From Ruminococcus_G sp050944435 (GTDB lineage: Bacteria > Bacillota > Clostridia > Lachnospirales > Lachnospiraceae), in assembly GCA_050944435.1 (NCBI GenBank), contig JBMNRB010000002.1, forward strand, positions 124,001-188,000: a stretch of DNA of 64,000 nucleotides, written 5' to 3'. The translations under genes were made by a program, and so were the position numbers. A model generated the notes under the pieces. That model was not told the origin of the DNA and did no database searches. It saw nothing but the letters and a program-made list of their open reading frames with translations. Of this stretch, positions 41,108 to 51,041 are shown piece by piece; the stretch's first letter is position 1, and every line of letters starts with the position of its first letter.

Positions 41108-42061
41108 ATGGAACAGAAAATATGGGCTGCGGCCGCAATTTTTTTGATGGGAGCACTGTTTATCTGGGCCCTCTATTGTTGCAGAAGCAAAAAGAGGCTG
41201 GTGCGGCAGATACTGCAGATGCTGGAAGATGCGGCTGAGGGAAGGTTTCGGGAAAAACGTCTGGATGAGTCGGAATGTTCCATGGTGGAAAACAGTATGG
41301 GAAAGTATTTGAGCAGCCGGGAAGCGGAGATAGTAGGCATCCAGCGGGAAAAAGAAGAAATGCAGAGTCAGATTTCAGATATATCTCATCAGGCAATTCT
41401 GCCCATTTCCAATATTCTGCTGTATACCCAGTTGTTGGAGGAACAGTTGGGCACTATGGTATCGGAGGAGAAAGCAGAAGAAAGGGATGAGATAAAAGAA
41501 GCCCTGGAAGCGATCCGGGACCAGGCCGGTAATTTGGATTCTCTGTTGGAAAGACTGGTGAAGCTGTCCCGGCTGGAAACGGGGATTATTCATGTAGAGA
41601 AAAAGCAGCAGAGCATCGGGCTGCTGATGGAGACGGTGGGAAAACAGTTTGCCGAAAGAGCAAAACAGAAAGATATCTCTCTTGAGGTAAAGACCGCGGA
41701 ATACAGCGGGGTTTTTGACATGAAGTGGACGGTGGAAGCGTTGTCTAATCTTGTGGATAATGCATTGAAATATACGCCGGCCGGTGGAAAAGTTCTTCTC
41801 TGTGCAGAACAGTTGACTTCTCTGGTACGTCTGGATGTTTCTGATACGGGAATCGGCATAGCGGAGGAGGAACAGGCCCGGATATTCGGCAGATTTTACC
41901 GCTCCAGTCAGACGGCCCAGGAGCCGGGAGTAGGCATTGGCCTGTACATTGCAAGGGAGATTATGAAGGCCCAGAACGGGTATATCCGAGTTTCATCGAA
42001 AAAGGGAAAGGGAAGTACTTTTTCTTTATATCTCCTGAGAAAGGAAATCTCTCGAAACTGA
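41108..42061 (+). CDS. Sensor histidine kinase with minimal sensing region
   Basis: 317-residue kinase with one N-terminal helix (IWAAAAIFLMGALFIWALYC) and no extracellular domain. The phospho-acceptor His is in SDISHQAILPISNILLY, the N box is ALSNLVDNALKYTP, then DTGIGIAEEEQARIFGRFYR and the G2 box GVGIGLYIAREIM. Such kinases usually sense through a partner membrane protein, here probably the FtsX-like permease or the membrane protein encoded upstream. Starts 3 bases after the response regulator stop. Confidence 0.93.
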   Translation: MEQKIWAAAAIFLMGALFIWALYCCRSKKRLVRQILQMLEDAAEGRFREKRLDESECSMVENSMGKYLSSREAEIVGIQREKEEMQSQISDISHQAILPISNILLYTQLLEEQLGTMVSEEKAEERDEIKEALEAIRDQAGNLDSLLERLVKLSRLETGIIHVEKKQQSIGLLMETVGKQFAERAKQKDISLEVKTAEYSGVFDMKWTVEALSNLVDNALKYTPAGGKVLLCAEQLTSLVRLDVSDTGIGIAEEEQARIFGRFYRSSQTAQEPGVGIGLYIAREIMKAQNGYIRVSSKKGKGSTFSLYLLRKEISRN

Positions 42062-42163
42062 GAGAATCTGGAGACTGGTTTGAGAGAAAATTATGGTATA
42101 GTCTGTATAGAAGTATACAGGCTGTATTTTTTTGCGGGGAAGTTTTATGCAGGAGGAGAGAAC

Positions 42164-42835
42164 ATGGTAATTCTGGAGACGAAGGAACTGAAAAAATATT
42201 ATGGAACCGGGGAGACCCAGGTAAAAGCGTTGGACGGCGTCGATTTGACCGTGGAGAAAGGAGAATTTGTTGCCATTGTGGGTTCCTCCGGCAGCGGAAA
42301 GACCACGCTTTTAAATCTGATGGGAGGGCTGGACGTACCCACCGGCGGAGAGGTGATCGTGGAAGGGAGGAGGCTGCAGGAGCTGACGGATGATGAGTTG
42401 ACTGTATTTCGAAGAAGAAAAATCGGATTTGTTTTTCAGCAGTATAATCTGATTCCCATGCTGAATGTGTGGGAAAATATCCTCCTTCCCCTGAAGATGG
42501 ACGGCCGCAAAGCAGATGAAGGTTATCTGCGGGAGATTACGGCAATCCTTGGTCTGGAGGAGAAGCTGGGGGCGCTGCCGGGACAGCTGTCCGGCGGACA
42601 GCAGCAGAGGGCCGCTATTGCAAGAGCTCTGGCGGTCAAGCCGGCCATCCTACTGGCCGATGAGCCCACGGGAAATCTGGACTCCAGAACCAGTCAGGAT
42701 GTGCTGGGACTGTTGAAGATCACCGGCGAGAGATTTCATCAGACCATACTTATGATTACCCATAATGAGGAGATCGCCCAGATGGCCGACAGGATTTTGC
42801 AGATAGAAGATGGGAAAATTGTGGAAGGCGAGTGA
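42164..42835 (+). CDS. ABC transporter ATP-binding protein, MacB/LolD/BceA type
   Basis: 223-residue ABC ATPase. Walker A is GSSGSGKTTLL, Q-loop FVFQQYNLIPMLNVWENI, signature LSGGQQQRAAIARALA, and Walker B ILLADEPTGNLD, all typical of the MacB/LolD subfamily that drives FtsX-fold permeases without translocating substrate through the membrane. Start is ATG 42164 behind AGGAGGAGAG. Overlaps the permease frame by 4 bases if GTG 42832 is used. Likely role: antimicrobial peptide sensing/detoxification or lipoprotein/lipid handling. Confidence 0.93.
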   Translation: MVILETKELKKYYGTGETQVKALDGVDLTVEKGEFVAIVGSSGSGKTTLLNLMGGLDVPTGGEVIVEGRRLQELTDDELTVFRRRKIGFVFQQYNLIPMLNVWENILLPLKMDGRKADEGYLREITAILGLEEKLGALPGQLSGGQQQRAAIARALAVKPAILLADEPTGNLDSRTSQDVLGLLKITGERFHQTILMITHNEEIAQMADRILQIEDGKIVEGE

Positions 42836-42840
42836 AGAAC

Positions 42841-45438
42841 ATGAAAAGGACCGGAGAAAAATTGAATCTGCACATGCGGTTTCTAAGAACCAATAAGAGA
42901 AATACGGCGGCAATCTTCCTGAGCTTTGTTCTGATCCTGCTGCTGATGACCGTCATGCTGATTTTGATTCACACTAATTTTCGGATTTCCAGCGTTCAGC
43001 TGAAACGGGAATTTACCCCTTCAGACTGTTATATAGACGATCTGAACATCCGGCAGATTAATCTTTTGAAAGAAGATCCGGAGATTGCGTGGATGGGACG
43101 GCAGCAGGGAGAACGATGCCTTTACAGAAAGAATCATCAGGATGTTTATGTGTCCAGGTGTGATGAGAAAGCGATTACCATGATGACCAGACTGTCAGAA
43201 GGAAGACTGCCCCTGCGGGAGGGAGAAGCGGCCGCCGAAAGGTGGGTGCTGTTGAATCTTGGAATTGAGCCGGAGGTCGGCCAGGTTATTTCACTGACGA
43301 GCGCTGACACGGGAGAAAAAAGGGAGATTTATCTGACAGGGATTTTAGAAGATATTTACGGAAATAAAAAATATGGATTGCTGGAACTGTACGGCGCCTG
43401 CCGGAAAGACAGCGAAGAAAAATCGCTGGTTTATCTGGAATTTGAAGAAGGGGTAAATTACCGGGAAAAGATAAAGGAGCTGGAAGAGCAGCTGGGGATT
43501 TCCAAGGAGCAGATCAGGGAGTGTCCGGCCAGGGAAAATTTCTTAAAGCTATATCTTTTGGACGCCAGAATCATCGCCCTTCTTCTGCTGCTTGGCCTGG
43601 TGGTATTTTACGGCATATACCGGATTTCTGCCATGGCCCGCAGGGAGCAGTATGGTATCCTGCGGGCCGTGGGAATGAAAAAAGGGCAGCTTTTACGGAT
43701 GATGTTTCTGGAAGTCTTGAAAATCTATCTGGCAGCCGTACCGGCAGGTGTTTTGGCCGGCATTTTTCTGGCAGATTTGGTGGTGAAAATATCCGGAGAT
43801 AAAGAGGCGGAGATGTATCTTCACAATGCGGCGGTACGGTTTCAGTTGGTGATTCCCGTCTGGCAAATCGCTGTCAGCATCATTCTCACAGGTCTTCTGG
43901 CCTTTGGAGCAGTCTGGCTTACGGGAAGGGGGATCCTTCGTGCCTCTGTGACCGGGATTATCATGGGAAGTAAAAGAGAAAAAAAGAGTCTTAAATCCGG
44001 GGGAAGATTAAGAGAAAAATTTCGGAAAAGCAGCGGAGTGGACAGAGCCGATACAAAGCTGGGTCTGCTGTTTCGTATGGGATGCAAATATATGACAAGG
44101 GATCTGAGAAGCAGCGGGATGGTGGTTCTGGTGCTGTGCAGCGGAATAGTGCTGTTTACCGGACTGTGTTATCAGGCAGAGATCCAAAGGATTTACCGGG
44201 AAGATACCAGGGAAATGTACTACCTTAACGGTCAGTACGCGGTGACAATGCAGTATTTTGATCAGACGGAACAGGGAGTTTCCAGGGAAGATGCGGGAAA
44301 ACTGCAGGAACTGGAAGAAATCGATTCGGTGAAAACCAGTTCGTCTCTGCCGGTGCGGGTGATAGATGAAGATTGTATAGAACGAAATGAGGAGTATTAT
44401 GATCACCATAACGAAAACATGGAGAAAATCTATGGATACAGCGATGCCGGATTTGATGGAAAAGATCAGATATATAAATCGATTCTCAGCGGATACAACC
44501 GGGAAGCGCTGGAAGCTTTGCTGCCCTATGTGACAGAAGGAGAGTTTGATCCATATCATATGAAGGAAGACGAAGTGATACTATCCGTTCTTCGCACAGA
44601 GAAGGAGGGGGGCGGACAAATTCCCGGAGCCTATAAAGACGGCGTTATGTTGATGGAATACCATGCCGGAGATGAGATACGGATCAAATATCGGAAGAAT
44701 TTACAGACGAATTTGCCTGAATATGAAAATTTGTCAGATATGAATGTAAAATATCAGTATCGGACGTATAAAATTGCGGCGATTGTATCCTTTCCCTACA
44801 TGTACGACTGCAGCCGTACCTTGTATCCGGTGCTGATTACCAGCGACCGGCAGATGCAGGCCATCGCGCCCCAGAGCGGTATACAGTGCATGTATCTGGA
44901 GGGAAAAAAAGATCTGACGGATTCACAGCAGATTGCATTGGAGCGAAAACTGATCCGCATTGCCAGTCAAAATCCCAGCGTTTCCACCAGGAGTCTGGCA
45001 GAGGAAATCAGACAAAATGAAATGATCTATAATAAACAAATGGTTTATATCAGCGGCATTGCAGTTATATCGCTGATTCTGGTATTGATTTGCATGATTA
45101 ATCAGCTTTCTTATCGAATGCGGTCCAGGACAAAAGAAATCTGTATGCTCCGTGCCCTGGGAATGGGAGTTGCCATGGTAAAGCAGATGTTTTTACTGGA
45201 AAATCTTATTCTGGGCTGCCTGGCTGCTCTGGCTGCATTTTGGCTGGCCCATCCGGCGCTGGGATATCTGTATGAAATCTCTCAGATGAAAGTTTTCGGT
45301 CACCGTTTTACTTTTGCCTGCGGAGCCTTTGGGGCGGCGTGCGGCGGAGCGCTGATTATCTGCGTACTGCTTTCCCTTCTCACTCAAAAGGTTTGGAAAT
45401 CTAGAAAAATGGCGGAAGAGATTAAGACAGACAGTTGA
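42841..45438 (+). CDS. FtsX-like ABC transporter permease (two FtsX domains)
   Basis: 865-residue permease with about eight helices and two FtsX domains. TM1 is near residues 20-40, followed by a ~200-residue extracytoplasmic region and a three-helix FtsX unit (MARREQYGILRAVGMKKGQL loop). A second TM1-like helix is near residue 420 (SSGMVVLVLCSGIVLFTGLC), followed by a ~300-residue extracytoplasmic domain and the C-terminal FtsX unit (RMRSRTKEICMLRALGMG). This resembles MacB/LolCE-fused permeases rather than the 10-helix BceB. ATG 42841 or GTG 42832. The first hydrophilic part is likely the ligand-sensing domain for the adjacent kinase. Confidence 0.9.
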   Translation: MKRTGEKLNLHMRFLRTNKRNTAAIFLSFVLILLLMTVMLILIHTNFRISSVQLKREFTPSDCYIDDLNIRQINLLKEDPEIAWMGRQQGERCLYRKNHQDVYVSRCDEKAITMMTRLSEGRLPLREGEAAAERWVLLNLGIEPEVGQVISLTSADTGEKREIYLTGILEDIYGNKKYGLLELYGACRKDSEEKSLVYLEFEEGVNYREKIKELEEQLGISKEQIRECPARENFLKLYLLDARIIALLLLLGLVVFYGIYRISAMARREQYGILRAVGMKKGQLLRMMFLEVLKIYLAAVPAGVLAGIFLADLVVKISGDKEAEMYLHNAAVRFQLVIPVWQIAVSIILTGLLAFGAVWLTGRGILRASVTGIIMGSKREKKSLKSGGRLREKFRKSSGVDRADTKLGLLFRMGCKYMTRDLRSSGMVVLVLCSGIVLFTGLCYQAEIQRIYREDTREMYYLNGQYAVTMQYFDQTEQGVSREDAGKLQELEEIDSVKTSSSLPVRVIDEDCIERNEEYYDHHNENMEKIYGYSDAGFDGKDQIYKSILSGYNREALEALLPYVTEGEFDPYHMKEDEVILSVLRTEKEGGGQIPGAYKDGVMLMEYHAGDEIRIKYRKNLQTNLPEYENLSDMNVKYQYRTYKIAAIVSFPYMYDCSRTLYPVLITSDRQMQAIAPQSGIQCMYLEGKKDLTDSQQIALERKLIRIASQNPSVSTRSLAEEIRQNEMIYNKQMVYISGIAVISLILVLICMINQLSYRMRSRTKEICMLRALGMGVAMVKQMFLLENLILGCLAALAAFWLAHPALGYLYEISQMKVFGHRFTFACGAFGAACGGALIICVLLSLLTQKVWKSRKMAEEIKTDS

Positions 45439-45483
45439 TAAAAATAGATCGTTTGGTCTGGGATAAAGGGAAATAAAGAATGA

Positions 45484-45502
45484 GGCCAGGATTTTCCTGG
45501 CC
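45484..45502. terminator. Hairpin between convergent FtsX permease and mecA
   Basis: GGCCAGG-ATTTT-CCTGGCC, a perfect 7-bp stem. On the minus strand it is followed by a T-rich stretch, on the + strand by CCCATCC, so it serves mecA better than the permease gene. Confidence 0.55.
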
Positions 45503-45519
45503 CCATCCGGTTTAGAAGG

Positions 45520-46254
45520 TTATAAATTTTTCAATACATCAATGGGATTTTCCCGAATGATAATATCTCCGTGCTCTTCCAGGCATTGGGAGTAAAAGTG
45601 ATCCGGTTCCACGGCGTCTGCATATTCACATGCCAGAAGTAAGAGGCGGTTCAGATCCTCCAGATTTTCAGCGTTCCCTTCCAGGAGCATACAGTAATCT
45701 TTTTTATCTTTATACAACCGTCCCGGTATATTAAAAGCGGCAGCTTTACAGAATTTTTCTACGGTATCCAGATCAGAAAATTTTAAAATATAATTTTCAA
45801 AGGTTTCTTTCTGCTGATGTGATTCTGTCTGGCCGCCTTTAATCGAGGCGTGAAGCTCTTTTAACCGGCTCATAAATGCATTGAAAGCGGAAATTTTTTC
45901 CTCCCCTTCTTTCTCCAGAATTTCTTCCAGTTTTCCCCTTCCGATTTCCTCCACGGCGTCTGCCACTTCCAGGAAATTGGTAACGAGACCATTGATCTGA
46001 TCAGCAGGCTGTATATTGGAAAAGTTCAATGCAAAGTAGTGTCCCGGCAGAACGATGGACTGGACAGCCCGGTAGTCTTCTGTGAGCTCAACTCCTGCAG
46101 CCTTCGCTTTATCCATGATTTCATGGAGAAAATGCTGGATTTTTTCCGGATCCTGTTCTTTCAGCAGAGATTCCGGATCGTAGCCCATTTCAGATAACTC
46201 CTCCAGTTTCATAATACAGCGGATTGTATGTTCATCTATCTTAACGAATACCAT
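45520..46254 (-). CDS. mecA: Adaptor protein MecA
   Basis: 244-residue MecA-type adaptor that delivers substrates to the ClpC/ClpP protease and, in Bacillus, controls competence. The N-terminal VFVKIDEHTIRCIMKLEEL matches the family's substrate-binding domain, an acidic Glu/Lys linker sits in the middle, and the C-terminal ClpC-binding part includes FSDLDTVEKFCKAA and LLLLACEYADAVE. ATG 46254 behind AAGGTGGTG; 15 further in-frame codons upstream lack a signal. It has a consensus promoter. In a non-competent anaerobe it is more likely a stress or sporulation-linked adaptor. Confidence 0.85.
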   Translation of the reverse strand: MVFVKIDEHTIRCIMKLEELSEMGYDPESLLKEQDPEKIQHFLHEIMDKAKAAGVELTEDYRAVQSIVLPGHYFALNFSNIQPADQINGLVTNFLEVADAVEEIGRGKLEEILEKEGEEKISAFNAFMSRLKELHASIKGGQTESHQQKETFENYILKFSDLDTVEKFCKAAAFNIPGRLYKDKKDYCMLLEGNAENLEDLNRLLLLACEYADAVEPDHFYSQCLEEHGDIIIRENPIDVLKNL

Positions 46255-46287
46255 AAGTTCACCACCTTCATCTATTGTTATATATGT

Positions 46288-46316
46288 TTTATAACACACA
46301 GAATCAAAACTGTCAA
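46288..46316 (-). promoter_or_regulatory. Sigma-A promoter of mecA
   Basis: On the minus strand TTGACA (46316-46311), a 17-base spacer and TATAAA (46293-46288), 34 bases before the start codon. Confidence 0.8.
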
Positions 46317-46444
46317 CTACTTTTTGTATCGAAAAAAGCTTACAGGGATGAAATCATAAACTTACAAAAAATTTACAAAAATTTGATAGATAAATAAAAA
46401 AATATAATATAAAGTAAAAAATGTCAGATATATTTTTCCTTGCT

Positions 46445-46489
46445 AAAAATTCTCTTCGGAATCCACTGTGGATCCGGGGAGGATTTTTT
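46445..46489 (-). terminator. Terminator of the M20 amidohydrolase gene
   Basis: On the minus strand, AAAATCCTC pairs with GAGAATTTT around an inner GGATCCAC/GTGGATTCC stem, ending in a T-run. It lies just after the stop at 46499. Confidence 0.7.
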
Positions 46490-46498
46490 CATACTATT

Positions 46499-47719
<1,221 letters not shown>

Positions 47720-47848
47720 TACCTCCGGATTGTATTTTACGTTTATTATAAGCTTTTCCAGAAGAAATGTACATTTTTTTGAAAAACAGGAATAAGAAAG
47801 AAAAAAGTTTCATAAAATATAATCAGAAAGAGGTTCCTCCTTTCGCAG

Positions 47849-47877
47849 TTGACAAAAGGCGGGAAGAGGCATATAAT
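47849..47877 (+). promoter_or_regulatory. Strong sigma-A promoter of the initiator tRNA
   Basis: TTGACA (47849-47854), a 17-base spacer and TATAAT (47872-47877): both hexamers are perfect consensus. Start of transcription would be about 47884, 9 bases before the tRNA. Confidence 0.88.
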
Positions 47878-47892
47878 TTATATAACATATAG

Positions 47893-47966
<74 letters not shown>

Positions 47967-47972
47967 CTGAGG

Positions 47973-47997
47973 CGCCAGGAGATGTTCCTGGCGTTTT
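47973..47997 (+). terminator. Terminator of the tRNA-fMet gene
   Basis: CGCCAGGA (47973-47980) and TCCTGGCG (47986-47993) form an 8-bp perfect stem followed by TTTT. Confidence 0.8.
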
Positions 47998-48035
47998 CCT
48001 GTATGATAACACCTGTGGGGAATCAGGGAGAAGAG

Positions 48036-48827
48036 ATGATGACGACAGAGAAAAAGAAAGGTTCAAAAAAAGGAAAAGTACTCTGGTGGGTTCTTTTTCT
48101 CACGGCGGCGGCCGTTTTTCTGATAGCAGGGTATCAACTGGTAACCACATTGATGGAATATAAAGCCGCGGAAAATGAATATGAGGAGCTGGAAGCTTAT
48201 GTGACGCTTCCGGAAACCGCAGAAGATTCACAAGGAGAAACCGGTGAAGAGGTTCAGGAGGATCAGGGACCGGTGATAGACTTTGCTTCTTTGAAAGCGG
48301 TGAATGAAGATGTGGTGGGCTGGCTTTACGTGGAGGCATTGGGGATCAATTATCCCATCATGCAGGGGGAAGACAATGATTATTATCTCCATCGCACCAC
48401 GGAGGAAACCTATAATTTTGCAGGCTCTATTTTTCTTGACTATGTCAATAAAGCAGATTTTTCAGACTGTAATTCGATTGTATACGGCCACAACATGAAG
48501 GACGGCTCCATGTTCGGACGGCTGAAACAGTTCAGGGAAAAAGAGGTCTATGAAACCAGTATGTATTTCTGGGTGTGCACACCGGAAAAAAATTATAAAT
48601 ATGAAATCTTCTCCGCCTATGAGACGGAGGTGGGAAGCGATACATATCTTCTGTTTGATAAACCGGGGAAAGAATTTGTTCAGTATATGGAAAATATGAA
48701 AAAACTGTCAGAAATACCCACGGGGAATTTTGCTTTTACAGAAAAGGATCATGTGGTGACGCTGTCAACCTGTACCGGCAATTCATCCACCAGGTTTGTG
48801 GTACAGGGCGTGTGCATAAGTGAATAA
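48036..48827 (+). CDS. srtB: Class B sortase
   Basis: 263-residue membrane-anchored transpeptidase. It has a basic N-terminus and signal-anchor helix (VLWWVLFLTAAAVFLIAGYQL), an acidic linker, then the sortase fold. Catalytic His is in SIVYGHNMKDGSMF, Cys in TLSTCTGNSS, and Arg in STRFVVQG. The class B features are the NEDVVGWLYVEALGINYPIM opening and the YGHNMKDGSMF segment. ATG 48036 behind AGGGAGAAGAG. It would attach a surface protein with an NPxTG- or SPxTG-type signal to peptidoglycan. No such substrate is encoded in this window. Confidence 0.92.
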   Translation: MMTTEKKKGSKKGKVLWWVLFLTAAAVFLIAGYQLVTTLMEYKAAENEYEELEAYVTLPETAEDSQGETGEEVQEDQGPVIDFASLKAVNEDVVGWLYVEALGINYPIMQGEDNDYYLHRTTEETYNFAGSIFLDYVNKADFSDCNSIVYGHNMKDGSMFGRLKQFREKEVYETSMYFWVCTPEKNYKYEIFSAYETEVGSDTYLLFDKPGKEFVQYMENMKKLSEIPTGNFAFTEKDHVVTLSTCTGNSSTRFVVQGVCISE

Positions 48828-48846
48828 AAAAGCGGGGAGGGATTGG

Positions 48847-49572
48847 ATGAATCAGATCGCAGAACTTCAGAAAATGATTGATGAGCATGACAATATTGTG
48901 TTTTTCGGAGGGGCGGGAGTTTCCACAGAAAGCGGTATTCCGGATTTTCGCAGTACGGACGGACTTTACCATCAGGAATATGATTATCCTCCGGAAACCA
49001 TTTTAAGCCACACTTTTTTTCAGAGGGAACCGAAGGAATTTTTCCGTTTTTACAAAAACAAGATGCTGGAACTGGATGCCAAACCTAATCCGGCCCATGT
49101 GAAACTGGCGGAGCTGGAACAGGCGGGAAAGTTAAAGGCGGTGATTACCCAGAATATCGACGGCCTTCATCAGCAGGCGGGAAGTCGGGAGGTATATGAG
49201 CTTCACGGCAGTGTACATAGAAATTACTGTATGAAATGCGGCAAATTTTACGATGCCCGCTATATGAAAGAGGCGGAAGGAATTCCCAGGTGCAGCTGCG
49301 GAGGAATAATAAAACCGGATGTGGTGCTTTATGAGGAAGGGCTGGATCAGGAGACGATCCGTAAATCCATTGCAGCTTTGTCCAGGGCGGATATGGTCAT
49401 TGTGGGAGGCACTTCGCTGGTTGTATATCCGGCGGCGGGACTTCTGGATTACTTTAACGGGCAGGATCTGGTGCTTATCAATAAGGGGGCGACTTCCAGA
49501 GACAGAAACGCGCGGCTGCTGATTAAAATGCCCATAGGGGAAGTGTTTTCTCAGATAAGGACGGGAGTATAG
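48847..49572 (+). CDS. NAD-dependent protein deacylase, Sir2 family
   Basis: 241-residue sirtuin that removes acyl groups from lysines using NAD+. Rossmann motif GGAGVSTESGIPDFRS, catalytic His in TQNIDGLHQQAG...YELHGS, and a four-Cys zinc module (CMKCGKFYDARYM and CSCGG). The tail contains VIVGGTSLVVYPAAGLL. ATG 48847 with GGGAGGGA; an open frame from 48820 overlaps the sortase end. In the same direction as the DUF951 gene, 4 bases after its stop. Confidence 0.94.
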   Translation: MNQIAELQKMIDEHDNIVFFGGAGVSTESGIPDFRSTDGLYHQEYDYPPETILSHTFFQREPKEFFRFYKNKMLELDAKPNPAHVKLAELEQAGKLKAVITQNIDGLHQQAGSREVYELHGSVHRNYCMKCGKFYDARYMKEAEGIPRCSCGGIIKPDVVLYEEGLDQETIRKSIAALSRADMVIVGGTSLVVYPAAGLLDYFNGQDLVLINKGATSRDRNARLLIKMPIGEVFSQIRTGV

Positions 49573-49576
49573 ATAT

Positions 49577-49765
49577 ATGGCGCAGTATGAAATCGGAGAT
49601 ATTGTAAAAATGAAGAAAAAACATCCCTGCGGAAGCTTTGAATGGGAGGTTTTGCGTGTGGGAGCGGATTTTCGTCTGAAATGTCTGGGCTGCGGCCATC
49701 AGATTATGATCGCACGTAAGCTGGTGGAAAAGAATACCAGAGGAATCCGGAAAAAAGAGGAATAA
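49577..49765 (+). CDS. DUF951 family protein (YyzM-like)
   Basis: 62-residue basic protein of the DUF951 family. It has KMKKKHPCGSFEWEVLRVGA and the LKCLGCGHQIMIARKLVEK block, whose Cys residues suggest metal binding. In Bacillus the homologue (YyzM) also lies beside rpsF. Function is unknown; conservation next to ribosomal genes suggests an RNA-related role. Starts 5 bases after the sirtuin stop, so it is likely translationally coupled. Confidence 0.85.
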   Translation: MAQYEIGDIVKMKKKHPCGSFEWEVLRVGADFRLKCLGCGHQIMIARKLVEKNTRGIRKKEE

Positions 49766-49769
49766 ATGC

Positions 49770-49798
49770 TTGCATTCAAAGAATGTTTATGGTAAAAT
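49770..49798 (+). promoter_or_regulatory. Promoter of rpsF-ssb-rpsR
   Basis: TTGCAT (49770-49775), a 17-base spacer and TAAAAT (49793-49798) in the gap after the DUF951 gene. Confidence 0.65.
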
Positions 49799-49804
49799 AC
49801 ACAT

Positions 49805-49874
49805 TCGTGATATATTATTTATCCTTGCTTCTCACCTGGTTGGGAGGCCAGAGACCAAAAGGAGGTAAACAAGC
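49805..49874 (+). promoter_or_regulatory. rpsF leader, candidate S6:S18 binding element
   Basis: A 70-base leader with a C/G-rich fold: CTGG (49836-49839) pairs with CCAG (49848-49851) around TTGGGAGG, near a CACC-type bulge. S6:S18 leaders occur at this position in many bacteria. The assignment rests on position and a visible stem only. Confidence 0.4.
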
Positions 49875-50162
49875 ATGAACAAGTATGAACTGGCATTAGT
49901 TGTAAATGCAAAAATTGAAGACGAAGCCCGCGAAGCTGTTGTGGAAAAAGCAAAAGGATACATTGCACGCTACAATGGCAACGTGACAGAAGTTGAAGAA
50001 TGGGGCAAGAAAAGACTTGCTTACGAAATTCAGAAAATGCGCGAAGCTTATTATTACTTCATTCAGTTTGAAGCAGATGCTGACTGTCCAGCAGAAGTTG
50101 AAAGACATGTTCGCATCATGGACAACGTGCTTAGATTCTTGATTGTAAAGAACGAAGCATAG
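49875..50162 (+). CDS. rpsF: 30S ribosomal protein S6
   Basis: 95-residue S6. It opens NKYELALVVNAKIEDEAREA, then VEEWGKKRLAYEIQKMREAYYYF and the PAEVERHVRIMDNVLRFLIV end, all typical. AGGAGG ribosome binding site. First gene of rpsF-ssb-rpsR. S6 pairs with S18, encoded two genes on, in the 30S platform. Confidence 0.97.
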   Translation: MNKYELALVVNAKIEDEAREAVVEKAKGYIARYNGNVTEVEEWGKKRLAYEIQKMREAYYYFIQFEADADCPAEVERHVRIMDNVLRFLIVKNEA

Positions 50163-50238
50163 TCTGTGAGGATGAGAAAACCCATTAAAGAGATTTGTAT
50201 GGCAACCGTAGTGAATGAAGTGATAGAGAGGTATAGAT

Positions 50239-50682
50239 ATGAATAAAGTAATTTTAATGGGTCGTTTAACGCGGGATCCTGAGGTGAGATATTCCGCAGG
50301 AGAAAACGCATTGGCAATTGCCAGATATACACTGGCGGTGGATCGTCGTTTTAAAAGAGACGGCGAGGCTACGGCAGATTTTATTAACTGTGTATCCTTT
50401 GGCAGAACGGCGGAATTTGCAGAAAAATATTTCCGCCAGGGAATAAAAATTGCCATTTCAGGCAGAATTCAGACCGGAAGTTATACCAACAGAGAAGGGC
50501 AGAAAGTATATACCACCGAAGTTGTGGTGGAGGAACAGGAGTTTGCGGAAAGCAAAAACGCCAGTGATCACAGCGGATTTACGAATCCGGCGCCGGCGCC
50601 GGTTCCCGCGCCAAGCGCAGCTTCAGCGGATGGTTTTATGAATATTCCGGACGGCATTGATGAAGAACTGCCGTTTAACTAA
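50239..50682 (+). CDS. ssb: Single-stranded DNA-binding protein
   Basis: 147-residue SSB. The OB fold covers about residues 1-105 (MNKVILMGRLTRDPEVRYSA, FINCVSFGRTAEFAEKYFRQ, GKIAISGRIQTGSYTN-type). A Pro/Ala-rich linker follows, and the acidic partner-binding tip IDEELPFN ends in the xPF motif. It protects ssDNA and recruits repair and replication proteins. It lies between rpsF and rpsR, the usual Firmicute arrangement. Confidence 0.97.
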   Translation: MNKVILMGRLTRDPEVRYSAGENALAIARYTLAVDRRFKRDGEATADFINCVSFGRTAEFAEKYFRQGIKIAISGRIQTGSYTNREGQKVYTTEVVVEEQEFAESKNASDHSGFTNPAPAPVPAPSAASADGFMNIPDGIDEELPFN

Positions 50683-50726
50683 AAAAATCAGATGGAATAA
50701 CATTCGATAGAAAGGAGTCTAAGAAC

Positions 50727-50990
50727 ATGGCTTACGAAAAAAGCAGCAGACCTGATTCTCCCATGAAGAGAAGAGGCGGACGCAGAAGAAAAAAAGTTTG
50801 CGTATTTTGCGGTAAAGAGAATAACGAAATCAATTATAAAGATGTGAATAAGTTAAAAAGATATATCTCTGAGAGAGGAAAAATCCTTCCCAGAAGAATT
50901 ACAGGAAACTGTGCAAAGCATCAGAGAGCTCTCACTGTAGCGATCAAGAGAGCGCGTCATATTGCGATTATGCCCTACGTACAGGACTAA
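50727..50990 (+). CDS. rpsR: 30S ribosomal protein S18
   Basis: 87-residue S18. It has a basic N-terminus (MKRRGGRRRKKVCVFCGK), the NEINYKDVNKLKRYISERGKI block and the C-terminal RRITGNCAKHQRALTVAIKR with a conserved Cys. CGxx-CAKH Cys residues suggest the zinc-binding (C+) form. AAAGGAG ribosome binding site. Last gene of the operon. Confidence 0.97.
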   Translation: MAYEKSSRPDSPMKRRGGRRRKKVCVFCGKENNEINYKDVNKLKRYISERGKILPRRITGNCAKHQRALTVAIKRARHIAIMPYVQD

Positions 50991-51002
50991 ATGATAAGAA
51001 AA

Positions 51003-51041
51003 ACCGCCATCGGAATTGGAACCGATGGCGGTAATTTTTTT
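51003..51041. terminator. Bidirectional terminator between rpsR and URO-D copy 4
   Basis: ACCGCCATCGG (51003-51013) and CCGATGGCGGT (51022-51032) form an 11-bp perfect stem followed by AATTTTTTT, with an A-run on the other side. Confidence 0.9.
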
